NCBI RefSeq assembly: GCF_008806345.1
Contig: NZ_VZZJ01000006.1
Location: 1-64,000, forward strand
From: Methylobacterium planeticum
GTDB lineage: Bacteria > Pseudomonadota > Alphaproteobacteria > Rhizobiales > Beijerinckiaceae
Length of the DNA stretch: 64,000 bases
Direction of reading: 5' to 3'
In this document: piece after piece, positions 1-8,517 of the stretch
Position numbering within the stretch: the stretch's first letter is position 1
How the letters are laid out: each line of letters begins with the position of its first letter
Program-made: the position numbers and the translations under genes
Notes under the pieces: generated by a model
Told to the model about the DNA's origin: nothing
Databases searched by the model: none
What the model saw: only the letters and a program-made list of their open reading frames with translations

Positions 1-377
1 GCTCTCCTTCGCCGACCAACCTCTCACCCGGCTATCCGTTTCAGCCCGCTCGGACAGCGCTCTAACTCGTCGAGTTCCCGTTCGGCGACATCCACAGCCG
101 CCCGGGCCCCGACCTGCGCGCCCGCGAGATCGCCTCCATCGCGGCCCTGACCGCGCTGGGGAACGCGACGCCGCAGCTCGAGGTCCACCTCGCGGCAGGG
201 CTCAATGTCGGGCTCAGACGCGTTGAGATCATCGAGATCCTGATGCAAACGGCGGTCAATGCCAGCGTCCCGGCCGCGCTGAACGGCCTCTTCGCCGCCA
301 AGGAGGTCTCTCATCCTGACAAGGTCATCGATTTCGGCATCGGCTCGCGACCGACGAACCCGTGCACTCGCGAATAA
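1..377 (+). pseudogene. Carboxymuconolactone decarboxylase family remnant
   Basis: From about position 66 the + strand reads LVEFPFGDIHSRPGPDLRAR, then AREIASIAALTALGNA, HLAAGLNVGLRRVEIIEI and PAALNGLFAAKEV, the conserved C-terminal half of the CMD/AhpD-like fold, ending at TAA 375-377. An in-frame TAA at 63-65 separates this from upstream sequence. The expected preceding residues appear to continue in another frame, so a frameshift near 45-65 is likely. The normal start lies outside the window. The usual catalytic Cys pair of AhpD-type enzymes is not visible, as in gamma-CMD proteins. Seen: homology-like text plus stop. Inferred: decayed gene. Confidence 0.6.
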
Positions 378-444
378 GCGCGGATTGGCTTGCGGCGCAA
401 GCAGGCCTAGAGTGTTGGCCCGTGGCATCCTCAAGGGTGTTGCT

Positions 445-549
445 ATGACCATAAACCTGTTGGTCTTCGCCGTAGCGCCGCTTCTCGTCGGGTTAACGGC
501 AGCGGTCATTGTCCTCATCGCAGAACGCCGAGGTGAACGCGTTCCATAA
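445..549 (+). CDS. Small single-membrane-span protein (34 aa)
   Basis: ATG at 445 follows an AAGGGTG ribosome-binding-like stretch by about seven bases. The product starts MTINLLVFAVAPLLVGL, is hydrophobic through about residue 27, and ends in the charged tail AERRGERVP. This is the layout of a small inner-membrane peptide. It lies just after the CMD remnant in a decayed area. No family is recognised and it could be a chance ORF. Confidence 0.3.
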   Translation: MTINLLVFAVAPLLVGLTAAVIVLIAERRGERVP

Positions 550-601
550 CGCCCAACGATGCTCACTGGCTCAGAGTGTCCCCTGCAAGCCACGAGGCAC
601 G

Positions 602-745
602 TCACTTCTTGTCTGCCTGCTCGCTGAACAAGTTGCGGATCGCCTCCAACTGCACATGCTCGATGAAGTGGTCGCTGACATACGTTTCCCAGCGGGCTGC
701 TGCGTCCTCAGCATCCGTGAGGGCGCGATCGGAAGCCGCGCTCAT
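602..745 (-). CDS. Short acidic hypothetical protein (47 aa)
   Basis: Reading begins at ATG 745-743 with MSAASDRALTDAEDAAARWE and ends EQADKK. The composition (Asp/Glu/Ala rich, amphipathic, helical-looking) is more protein-like than the surrounding sequence, but no clear Shine-Dalgarno precedes the ATG. The frame stays open further upstream, where the text becomes implausible. Function unknown; a weak call. Confidence 0.25.
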   Translation of the reverse strand: MSAASDRALTDAEDAAARWETYVSDHFIEHVQLEAIRNLFSEQADKK

Positions 746-1120
746 CAACGTGTCGCCATCAGGTCTTGATGTCGGACGTGAGGATAGGGATACAACGCTC
801 CGGCAAACAACCCGAGAAAGTGTCAGAGGTATTCTCTGTACTGGACTTGGCTCACGCTGAAACGAACCGAAGCCATCAGGCTCTCCGGTGTCGGGTAGGC
901 TGGGTCGCCCGGTGAGGCATGCTCTAGATATTTGTTCCACACGAATGCCGATGCTGCTCCTGATGCCGGCGCTGTGGCCCATGTGGAACATCGCGCCGTT
1001 GCATAAACCCGAGGTTTTGGAACGGGCCGTCAGGCTTGACCAACAGTGGAGGTGGATCGAACTGCGACGACGCACCATTCCGAAGACTTTCTTGAGGCTG
1101 CCTCGGCGTATGTCGATCCT
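746..1120. other. Gene-poor stretch, no supported gene
   Basis: About 375 bases in which no frame has convincing protein character on either strand. It lies between a small ORF and a transposase scrap, consistent with an old insertion/deletion scar. Nothing else is seen here. Confidence 0.4.
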
Positions 1121-1201
1121 GACGTCTCCAACCTGTTTTGGCTGACAGGTGCGCAGTTGGAGGTCATCACCGACCATCTTCCGCCTCCGGATCGACGATG
1201 A
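1121..1201 (+). mobile_element. IS5-family transposase N-terminal scrap
   Basis: The + strand reads DVSNLFWLTGAQLEVITDHL then PPPDRR and stop. This resembles the N-terminus of IS5-group transposases (typically MSxLFWLTxxQMxxLxPxxP). Only about 26 codons survive and no terminal inverted repeats were recognised. Taken with the broken CMD gene upstream, it suggests past IS activity. The match rests on a short motif, so the call is tentative. Confidence 0.4.
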
Positions 1202-1308
1202 CGCCGAGGTTGGCAAACGGCGTTGCAGGACGCCCGGTCGGAGTCGGAGGCAGCTGACGCTCAGCCGCCCCTTTACCTCTCGCCAAAATCCTCAGGGTGA
1301 ACCGGCTC

Positions 1309-3579
1309 TCACCACTTGTAGCTCAGGCTCGCGACCACGCGGCGAGCATCGCCGTAAAAGCAGGCCGTGGTCGACTGGCACGACGAGACGAAGCGCCGAT
1401 CTCCGATGTTCGTGGCGTTCACAGCGATGCGCCAGTTCTCCCAGTTGTAGTGTACCTGCGCGTCGAACAGAACGTAGTCCGAGACCTTCAGCGTGTTGGC
1501 GACGTCGGCAAAGGAGCTGCCGATGTAGCGCACGCCGCCGCCGAAGCCGAAGCCGCGCCACTCGCCCACGGGGATCGTGTAATCGAAGAAGGCCGAGGCG
1601 AAGGTCTCCGGGATGTTGGTCGGCGTGCGGCCGACCCGTGCCGGGTCGGCGTCCCGCGTGGTGACGAGGTCGTAGGTCGTGAAGGCCGCCACCGCGTTGA
1701 GCCCCTCCGCGAGGTTCACGGTGAGCTGGGCCTCGAAGCCCGTGGAACGCACGATGCCGGACTGGATGCTGAAGAAGGGGGAAGCCGGGTTCGGCACCAG
1801 CACACCCTGGCGCTGAATGTCGAAGCCTGCGAGCGTCAGGAAGTAGCCTTGTCCCGGCGGCTCGAACTTCACGCCGCCCTCGATCTGGTCGCCCGTCTCC
1901 GGTCGGAAGCCCTGGCCCGTGACATCGGTGCCGATCTGCGGCTGGAACGAGGTCGAGTAGCTGACATAGGGTGCCAGCCCAAAGTCGAAATTGTAGATCA
2001 GCGCCGTGCGGTAGGTGAGCGCGTTGTCGCTTCGGCCGTTGCTGGCGCTCGGAGTGAGCAGGTTGCGGATGCGGTTGTCGGCGAAGTCCTGACGCAGGCC
2101 GAGCACCAGGCTCAGCTGGTCCGTAAGCTTGATCTGGTCCTGCGCATAAAGGCCGAGCTGCTCGAAGGAGTTGGCGTTGATGAGGTAGGGCGAGGGCGTG
2201 GCGACGCGCAGGCCGGAAACCGGGAACAGGAGGTTGAGGTCTGGCCCCGGGAAGGTCGAGGCTTGGTTGTCGTGCAGGTTGTAGTTCTTGTAGTCGAGGC
2301 CGAGCAGCAGGTCGTGCCGGAAGAAGCCGTCGAAGAAGCGCGCCTCCGCCTGGTTGTCGACCTGGAACAGGGCCGCCCGCGCGCTGTCGCGGAACTGGTA
2401 GCGGGAGAGGCTCGTCTCCGCCGTGCCGGCCGTGTAGCCGTTGCCGATGTAGGAGTTTTGGAAGCTGTCCACGAAGGAGTAGCGGAGGTTCTGCCGGAAG
2501 GTCCAGGTCTCGTTGAAGGCGTGTTCGAATTCGTAGCCAGCGAGGGCCTGCTCGCGCCGGAAGGTGTTCAGGTTCGCATCACCCACGTTGAGCGAACGCG
2601 GGATGCGGAACCCCGACAGGTTCGGCCGCACGGTGCCGGAATAGGGCAAGAAGTTCGCGGTCACCGCAGCGTTGTCGTACTGGAAGCTCGTCAGGATGGT
2701 GAGCTTCGTTGCCCCGTCCGGCTTGTAGGTGATCGCCGGCGCGATGTAGCCGCGATCCTCCGGCGCGCCCTCGACCTGGTTGCCGCCCACGCGCCCGATG
2801 CCGGTGAGGCGGTAGAACCAGTGGCCGTCCGCGTCGGACGGGCCGCCGACGTCGAAGGCGGCGTAGCCGAAGCCGCCTTGTCCGAAGGCACCCCCGCCCA
2901 CCTCGATGTAGCGCAGAGGGTCGAGCGGCGGGCGCTTGGTGACCTGGTTGATCAGGCCGCCCGGCGTGCCAGCGCCGAACAGCACGGCGGCAGGTCCGCG
3001 CAGCACCTCGATGCGCTCCAGGCCGAACGTGTCGGTCCGGAAATAGGCAAAGCCGTAGTTCAGGAGTTGCAGACCGTCGCGATAGAGGCCGTAATCGCTC
3101 GCCACGAAGCCGCGCAGGGTGAAGTAATCGAGCCGGGAATCCGCGCCGAACGTGCCGGAGTAAAGTCCCGGCACGTATTGCGTCGCCTGCGTGAGGGTCT
3201 GAGCCTTCTGCGCATCGATCTGCTGGCGACCGACGACGGAGATCGATTGCGGGGTTTCGATCAGGGGCGTGTTGGTCTTCGTCGCCGTGGCCGACCGCGT
3301 AGCGACGTAACCGTCAACCGGGCCCGTCGGGCTTTCGACGGCACGAACGGCACCGCCACCAAGGCCGCCAAGGCCATTGCCACGGCCGGTGCCCTCGACA
3401 TTCAGTTCCTGGAGCTGAACGGTGGCTTCAGCTGGCGGGCTGGATACCCCACGACGGGGCGACGTTGCGTCCTGCGCAAAGGCCGCGACGGTCAGGCTCG
3501 CGAGAGACACGCCGGTCAGGGTGATCCGGGCGACGGCATTGCGACGCTGTTGAGAAAAGACCGAGTGAACTGTCCGCAT
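1309..3579 (-). CDS. TonB-dependent siderophore receptor
   Basis: A 756-aa outer-membrane receptor that would import a ferric siderophore using TonB/ExbBD energy. An N-terminal signal (about residues 1-36, ending VAAFAQ) precedes a Gly-rich linker. The plug domain follows (about 100-220) with NTPLIETPQSISVV, TLRGF, YRDGLQ, IEVLRGPAAVLFG and TPGGLINQVTKRP. The rest is a 22-strand barrel ending in the outer-membrane signal SYKW. This is the FpvA/FhuA-like siderophore class and full length. It is read away from the second receptor at 4567. An Irr-like dyad lies about 55-70 bases upstream. The ligand cannot be told from sequence. Confidence 0.93.
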   Translation of the reverse strand: MRTVHSVFSQQRRNAVARITLTGVSLASLTVAAFAQDATSPRRGVSSPPAEATVQLQELNVEGTGRGNGLGGLGGGAVRAVESPTGPVDGYVATRSATATKTNTPLIETPQSISVVGRQQIDAQKAQTLTQATQYVPGLYSGTFGADSRLDYFTLRGFVASDYGLYRDGLQLLNYGFAYFRTDTFGLERIEVLRGPAAVLFGAGTPGGLINQVTKRPPLDPLRYIEVGGGAFGQGGFGYAAFDVGGPSDADGHWFYRLTGIGRVGGNQVEGAPEDRGYIAPAITYKPDGATKLTILTSFQYDNAAVTANFLPYSGTVRPNLSGFRIPRSLNVGDANLNTFRREQALAGYEFEHAFNETWTFRQNLRYSFVDSFQNSYIGNGYTAGTAETSLSRYQFRDSARAALFQVDNQAEARFFDGFFRHDLLLGLDYKNYNLHDNQASTFPGPDLNLLFPVSGLRVATPSPYLINANSFEQLGLYAQDQIKLTDQLSLVLGLRQDFADNRIRNLLTPSASNGRSDNALTYRTALIYNFDFGLAPYVSYSTSFQPQIGTDVTGQGFRPETGDQIEGGVKFEPPGQGYFLTLAGFDIQRQGVLVPNPASPFFSIQSGIVRSTGFEAQLTVNLAEGLNAVAAFTTYDLVTTRDADPARVGRTPTNIPETFASAFFDYTIPVGEWRGFGFGGGVRYIGSSFADVANTLKVSDYVLFDAQVHYNWENWRIAVNATNIGDRRFVSSCQSTTACFYGDARRVVASLSYKW

Positions 3580-3633
3580 GTGACTGCCCCAAATGCATAC
3601 GCCAGCACCGTTCCGAAAGCGATCGGACCGTAG

Positions 3634-3650
3634 TTTATAGCAATCCTAAA
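3634..3650. promoter_or_regulatory. Irr/ICE-like iron-control box upstream of receptor gene
   Basis: The sequence TTTATAGCAATCCTAAA has perfect outer arms TTTA-N9-TAAA, extended by one base on each side to AGTTTA/TAAACT. The iron control element bound by Irr in Rhizobiales is TTTAGAA-N3-TTCTAAA, which shares the outer arms and about half of the inner positions. It sits 55-71 bases upstream of the receptor start at 3579, a sensible operator position. Regulator identity is inferred. Confidence 0.45.
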
Positions 3651-3911
3651 CTGCTGTTTATTCTGGCTTTTCTGCTTTCTCGCTACGGCCAAGCTGAGCT
3701 GCTTACAAGAGGTCGATTGTGGGCAAACCTCTCGTGTGACCGTTCTGCAACGAAGCTTGGCCACCTCCGACCGATGGCCTCGAAGCGCCAGCCAGCTGTC
3801 TAAACAGACAGGGCCCTTCCCAAGCAGGAATCAGGGTGCAAATCGGACCGACCCTTCTCGACAACTTGCAACAGTGAGGCTCGCGCCTTGTCCGCGGTCG
3901 ACGACAGGCGA

Positions 3912-4130
3912 GGAAGACCAGCGCCGAGGCCTCCAGATAGATGAGGCGGACTGGCAGGTTGATGCGTTGCAGCAGGCCGACCTCGGCTAGATCCATGCCC
4001 CGGGACCTCAGGATCAGGAGTGCCCCACCGGAGAGAAGGCCGAGCGTAGCGCCGAAGGTCACGTAAAAAGGGAAGAGCGGCCCAGCGAGCGCATGCCGGC
4101 GAGGCTCTCGCTGATCCGTTTGTCGATCTG
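3912..4130 (-). pseudogene. Remnant of siderophore-type MFS permease
   Basis: On the minus strand the text reads HALAGPLFPFYVTFGATLGL, then LSGGALLILRSRGMDLAEVG, LLQRINLPVRLIYLEASALV. This is the first two membrane segments and cytoplasmic loop of an MFS importer of the AmpG/RhtX/FptX kind. After about residue 65 the similarity stops and the frame runs on as Arg-rich nonsense to a stop at 3703. The remaining ten or so membrane segments are missing. Its place between two siderophore receptors suggests it once moved the imported siderophore across the inner membrane. Confidence 0.5.
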
Positions 4131-4566
4131 ACCGCGGCAGATTCAGGCGTTTCGAGCGATGTTCATCGAACCGACTCGGCGATTGCTGTCGGATTGGGAT
4201 TTAGAGAAACATGAAGATTTGTATAAAGCACACTCAGCCGTTTGTTATCAAAATAAGCAACGTCTTGTTCTAGATACTAACTCCGACTAATGCATAGGGC
4301 TGCCCAAGGCGATCGAGTTGGCCTGCCCCATTGCAAGCGACCGACGAAGCTATGCCATGAGGTTTGGAGCTGGATGGCCTCGAACGCCGAAGGTCAGACG
4401 ACTTGGCAACGTTCTTACTCGTCCGAGCATCCCCCAAGCTTAGAAGCAATCCAGATTTGAAGTGTTCTAAGTGTGTGATTTCTAACACGTTTTCGACTTG
4501 CTTCATCATCCGCGAGCGGCGAAGAAATGGATATTGTGCCGCTCAAGGCACGTGTCAGCGTGCTCC
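4131..4566. other. AT-richer divergent intergenic region before second receptor
   Basis: No gene is supported here. The sequence is visibly poorer in G+C than its surroundings (around 4180-4290 and 4440-4500), as expected of a promoter region in a high-GC genome or of imported DNA. Three TTAGAA/TTCTAA hexamers lie at 4440-4485 and are entered separately. Confidence 0.5.
4440..4485. promoter_or_regulatory. Cluster of TTAGAA/TTCTAA half-sites (Irr-like)
   Basis: TTAGAA lies at 4440-4445 and TTCTAA at 4465-4470 and 4480-4485. The last two are direct repeats separated by exactly nine bases. TTAGAA/TTCTAA is the inner half of the Irr ICE palindrome. The cluster is about 80-130 bases upstream of the receptor start at 4567. 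Arrangement as separated half-sites differs from the classic palindrome, so Irr binding is only a suggestion. Confidence 0.3.
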
Positions 4567-6777
4567 ATGTCCAACCGCTCCTCCCTTATCGTTCTGCTCC
4601 TTGCGACGACCGCCCTCACCGGGACCGCAGCCGCGCAGGAACCGAGCGTACGGCTCGACCAACTCTCGGTTGAAGGCACGGCGCCTGGACCTGCGGTAGG
4701 CAGTGGAGGCGGTGGCAACGTCAGCGGCGGAGATGGCGACACGGCAGCGACCAGTGGAGGCGGGGGCGGCCCATCGGGGATCACCGGCTACGTCGCCCGG
4801 GTTGCCACGGCCGCGACGAAGGCCAACACCCCGCTGATTGAGGCCCCGCAGTCGGTCTCCGTCGTCACCCGCGAGCAGCTCAACGACCGCAACGTCCAGA
4901 CCTTCGCCGATGCCGTGGCCTACGTTCCGGGCGCCATCAGCGCAAGATCGGGCTTCGACCCGCGCTTCGACCAGATCTTCATCCGCGGCTTCGACGTGCT
5001 CACCAACCAGGGCATCTACCGCGATGGACTGCGTGTGATCGGCAGCGGCTTCGCCTACCCGAAGACAGAACCCTACGGCCTGGAGGCGGTCACCATCCTG
5101 CGCGGACCGGCGTCCGGCCTCTACGGCCTCGGTTCGCCCGGCGGCATCCTCGACGCGACGTCGAAGCGTCCGGTCTTCGTGCCGTTCGGCGAGGTGCAGT
5201 TCCAGGCCGGAAATTTCGACCGCTTCCAGGGTAACTTCGATGTCGGCGGTCCGGTCTCCGGCTCGGACGGGACCATGGCCTACCGCCTCACCGGCGTGCG
5301 GCGGGAGGCCGGCACCTTCATCGGCCTGGGCACGAACAACGACATGCTCAACATCGCCCCGGCCTTCACCTGGAAGCCGTCGGCCGATACCACGTTCACG
5401 TTCCTGAGCGAGTTCCAGATCACCAACACCCCGGCGAGCACGTTCTTCTTCAACGACCCGGGCTTCCGGGTGAGCAACTACTACATGGGCGATCCGCGCT
5501 TCGCGGGTCTCGACCAGACGCAGTATCGGGTCGGCTACGCCTTCGAGCACAAGTTCACGCCGGACCTGATCTTCCGCCAGAACTTCCGGCATTACGGCCT
5601 GTTCCTCAGCGCAAAGTACACGGACATCCTGTCCATCAACGACGAACGCACCATCGGCACGAGGGACAGCGGCTACCAGCGTAACGGCTTGGTGCAGCAG
5701 ACGCTGGACAATCAGCTTGAGGCGCGCTTCGCGACCGGCCCCATCGCCCACACGGTGGTCGGGGGCGTCGACTACGCCCGATACAGCCTGACCACCCGCT
5801 TCGGCGCAGGCTTCGTCCCGGACCTGAACCTCGTCACGCGCAACTACGGCCAACAGTTCATCGCGACGCCGACGCTCGGGCCCAGTTCGCGCCAGACCCA
5901 GGACCAGATCGGCGTCTACCTGCAGGATCAGGCCAAGTTCGGCGACTTCATCCTGACCCTGAACGGGCGTCACGATTGGGTCTCGCAGGACAACTTGGCC
6001 ACGCCCGACAGCGCGGTCTCACGCCAGGACAACACCGCCTTCACCGGCCGCGTGGGGTTGGGCTACGTCCTGGCCCCGGGCATCGTGCCCTACGCGAGCT
6101 ACGCCACGACTTTCACGCCGCAGGTCGGCCTGGATCGGAACGGCCAAGCGTTCAAGCCGGCCACCGGCGACCAGATCGAGGCGGGGGTCAAATACCTGAT
6201 CCCCGGCACCAACATCCAGGCCGCGTTCGCGGGCTTCGACATCACCCAGTCGAGCATCCTGGTGCCCGACGCAACCAACATTTCGTTCCAGACCGCTGCC
6301 GGCGCCGTGCGTTCGAAGGGCTTCGAGGCCGAGGCCACCGCCAACATCGCGCCGGGCACGAACCTGACGATTGCCTACACCCATGTCGACATTCGTTTCG
6401 TGAACTCGACCTCGTTCGCCGGCGAGTCCCTCAACGGGAACCGCGTCTCGGGCATCCCCGCGGACACTTACGCCTCGTTCCTGACCTACGCCTTCCCGCC
6501 GTCTTCCCCGCTGCGCGGCTTGCAGATCGGCGGCGGCATCCGCTTTATCGGCACGAGCTTCGCCGACGACCAGAACACGGTGCGCAACACGGCCGTCACG
6601 CTCTACGACGCACTGATCGCCTACGATTTTGCAGCCCTTGATCCAAAGTACAAGGGCTTCCGCGCGCAGATCAACGCCTACAATATCTTTGACCGTAACT
6701 ACACAACCTGCTCTTTTGGCTTCTGCAACTACAACCAGCCGGCGACCGTCATCGGCAGCCTGATCTACCGGTGGTGA
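4567..6777 (+). CDS. TonB-dependent siderophore receptor (second copy)
   Basis: A 736-aa receptor starting MSNRSSLIVLLLATTALTG, whose signal peptide ends near AAAQEP. The frame is open further upstream to 4498, but only the ATG at 4567 gives a proper signal sequence. A Gly/Ser-rich linker (residues about 40-75) precedes the plug: NTPLIEAPQSVSVVTREQL, FIRGFDV, YRDGLRV, VTILRGPASGLYGLGSPGG. The barrel ends in IYRW. It is clearly related to the receptor at 1309 but diverged, especially in extracellular loops, so the two probably bind different ferric siderophores. No TonB or ABC transporter gene is nearby. Confidence 0.93.
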   Translation: MSNRSSLIVLLLATTALTGTAAAQEPSVRLDQLSVEGTAPGPAVGSGGGGNVSGGDGDTAATSGGGGGPSGITGYVARVATAATKANTPLIEAPQSVSVVTREQLNDRNVQTFADAVAYVPGAISARSGFDPRFDQIFIRGFDVLTNQGIYRDGLRVIGSGFAYPKTEPYGLEAVTILRGPASGLYGLGSPGGILDATSKRPVFVPFGEVQFQAGNFDRFQGNFDVGGPVSGSDGTMAYRLTGVRREAGTFIGLGTNNDMLNIAPAFTWKPSADTTFTFLSEFQITNTPASTFFFNDPGFRVSNYYMGDPRFAGLDQTQYRVGYAFEHKFTPDLIFRQNFRHYGLFLSAKYTDILSINDERTIGTRDSGYQRNGLVQQTLDNQLEARFATGPIAHTVVGGVDYARYSLTTRFGAGFVPDLNLVTRNYGQQFIATPTLGPSSRQTQDQIGVYLQDQAKFGDFILTLNGRHDWVSQDNLATPDSAVSRQDNTAFTGRVGLGYVLAPGIVPYASYATTFTPQVGLDRNGQAFKPATGDQIEAGVKYLIPGTNIQAAFAGFDITQSSILVPDATNISFQTAAGAVRSKGFEAEATANIAPGTNLTIAYTHVDIRFVNSTSFAGESLNGNRVSGIPADTYASFLTYAFPPSSPLRGLQIGGGIRFIGTSFADDQNTVRNTAVTLYDALIAYDFAALDPKYKGFRAQINAYNIFDRNYTTCSFGFCNYNQPATVIGSLIYRW

Positions 6778-7231
6778 CGGGTCCGCCTCTTGCTCCAGCT
6801 AAGAGATTCTAAATAGAGATTTTAAATCACGCTGCCACGATACAGCCTTGGCCGTGGATTGCTCCGAATGCTTCAGTCTATGTCCGCGTCGCTTGCGCCA
6901 CGATCGGCGGCTTGAGGGTCCTCCGGATCCTGATCCGGCCGAAGGGTGAGCTTCCGGGTCTCTGCAGCTGCCCCGGCTTGTGGTCCAAGGCCCATGATTT
7001 CATTCCACTACAGCGGGCGCTGGGCTGGTCGATCGTCAGCGTTCCGCCGCCGCTCGAGTTCGAGATTGTGGCTCGCCGGCCGAGTGAGCCATGATCTGCG
7101 AGGGCGCCATCGCGACCGCGGGCCTCCCTGGCTTGCGCGTCGGCCCTGCAGTCAGCGCAGCTCGGGTAGACCAGCGGCGAGAGTGAGTGACGCGCCCAGC
7201 CTGCCACGGCCCCCATCTTCCAACGTCACTC
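6778..7231. other. Intergenic stretch without supported gene
   Basis: Just after the receptor stop the sequence is AT-rich, with TTCTAAA and TTTTAAAT near 6806-6826, partly palindromic. The remaining roughly 400 bases are GC-rich and no frame looks protein-coding. A short RNA ending at the terminator 7232-7262 is possible but nothing shows its start. Confidence 0.35.
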
Positions 7232-7262
7232 GGCCCGCCCGGTACGCCGGCGTGGGCCTTTT
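7232..7262 (+). terminator. Rho-independent terminator, hairpin family member 1
   Basis: GGCCCGCCCGGTACG pairs with CCGGCGTGGGCC (outer arms GGCCC/GGGCC, inner CCGG/CCGG) and is followed by TTTT. It is the most terminator-like of three related hairpins in this area (see 7811 and 8920). Which transcript it ends is not visible, since the receptor gene stops 450 bases upstream. Confidence 0.55.
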
Positions 7263-7323
7263 CGTATGCTTCGCACAGAACTAAGCCTTGGCTCGCTGAG
7301 TTCATTCCGAAAAGGAGTGTCTC

Positions 7324-7788
7324 GTGCGATACGCTGTTTTCGCTGCCGCTCTCATCTGCTCGACGGGGCCGGCGTTTGCTCAATCCCAGAATGCCACGCC
7401 TTCTGCGCGAACCTTTGAGGACGCGAGACTGAACGTGCTTCGCGCGGCTCCTGAGCCGAAGCAGGCGAAAGATATCGACACCCTGCAGCTCGCTTCGGCG
7501 CAACGTGTGCGGGCTGCGTCGGTGCAGGAGAAGACAGAAGGCCTCTGGCAGTCGTGGACCACCTCCATCTGCGAAGGCTGCGGTGATACGCCGTCATATC
7601 GTAAGACGATCGAGAAGGACTTCTCCTCTCGGAAGAGCACTGCCGGTACGAACCCTGGTGCGGTTTCGGTGGCCTCCAGACAGCAGCCGGCACCGCGCGA
7701 GGCGATCTCGGAGCAATACGGGCGCCGGCTCTATTCCGATCTCTCGCCGGAAACGGTGGGCCAGATCAGGCGCATGCCGAGGCAGTGA
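7324..7788 (+). CDS. Secreted hypothetical protein (154 aa)
   Basis: GTG start at 7324, six bases after a good AAAAGGAG ribosome-binding site. Residues 1-20 (MRYAVFAAALICSTGPAFAQ) form a clean Sec signal peptide with an AFA-type cleavage site. The mature part is polar, with a predicted helix near residues 35-75, a CEGC cysteine pair near residue 88, and no recognised domain. Likely periplasmic. No functional partner is visible. The start choice is supported by the RBS, although the start codon is GTG. Confidence 0.6.
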   Translation: MRYAVFAAALICSTGPAFAQSQNATPSARTFEDARLNVLRAAPEPKQAKDIDTLQLASAQRVRAASVQEKTEGLWQSWTTSICEGCGDTPSYRKTIEKDFSSRKSTAGTNPGAVSVASRQQPAPREAISEQYGRRLYSDLSPETVGQIRRMPRQ

Positions 7789-7810
7789 TGCCTGCAACGG
7801 CTTCAAGCGC

Positions 7811-7852
7811 GGCAGCCCACCCGGTTCACCGCGGCGGACTTTTCGTCCGCCG
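7811..7852 (+). repeat. Hairpin family member 2, with overlapping second stem
   Basis: GCAGCCCACCCGGTTCACCG followed by CGGCGGAC TTTTC is a diverged copy of the element at 7232 and 8920. The right part also forms an exact alternative stem: CGGCGGAC (7832-7839), loop TTTTC, GTCCGCCG (7845-7852). It follows the stop of the secreted protein gene by about 20 bases, where a terminator is expected. Confidence 0.45.
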
Positions 7853-7948
7853 GGCGCTGGTACTCTAGACCGATGGTCAAATCGACCGATCTCGGATCCA
7901 ATGTCGAGACGCGTGGGACTGTCGCGCTCGCAGCAGAATTCCGAGAGA

Positions 7949-8311
7949 ATGCCTTCACAGCTTCGCGACGATTTCGCCAGGGCTTTCGGGACAGCCGCGG
8001 ACTGCATCAAAGCATACACATCGGACGATGAGGATCTTACCGGCACGGTCTGACGCTGGATCGGCAGCCCCGCGCGGTTCATTGGCGCCAACCCGGACAT
8101 TCGTGAGGCTCATCGGACATTGATGGAGCGGGTCGAAAAGGTGGCTGAGATCTGTACTGCTTCTGGCACCGTGAACCCGCAGTCTGTGACCAGGGCGCGA
8201 CGCCATGCCTTGGCCGCCCTCGACGACCTGAAGGCCGCGATCTACGCGCACGGCCGCGCATCTGAGGCTGCGGACCGGGTCGGCATCGGCAAGCTTGGTG
8301 AGCCGATCTGA
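7949..8311 (+). pseudogene. Small unknown protein split by an in-frame TGA
   Basis: One frame reads MPSQLRDDFARAFGTAADCI from ATG 7949, reaches TGA at 8051-8053, then continues without frame change as RWIGSPARFIGANPDIREAH and on to the stop at 8311 (ending RVGIGKLGEPI). Both halves have protein-like composition. The second half alone could start at TTG-ATG 8120/8123 and make about 62 aa. Either this is one 120-codon gene broken by a nonsense mutation, or two small ORFs that happen to share a frame. No family recognised. Confidence 0.35.
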
Positions 8312-8517
8312 ATGCGCGTCTATCCGCCCAGGCCGGCCGCGGCTGGCTCGATTATGGTGAAACAAGACAAACTCTGATCTCGCCTGCCTCCGGCGGCCTT
8401 CTCCTTCGCCTCGATCACACGGGGTACGTTATCCGGCTCAGTACGATTTGCTGCGTGAACTGCCTGTTAACTGATGCGTTCCTTCGGAGGGCGGCCCCTC
8501 CAACGTGGGTAAATCCG

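Noticed and set aside
1297..3633. 778-codon plus-strand frame opposite the first receptor gene
   Set aside because: Complementary-frame shadow of the receptor; composition (Val/Glu/Arg/Ala) is that of antisense GC-rich codons and no domain is seen.
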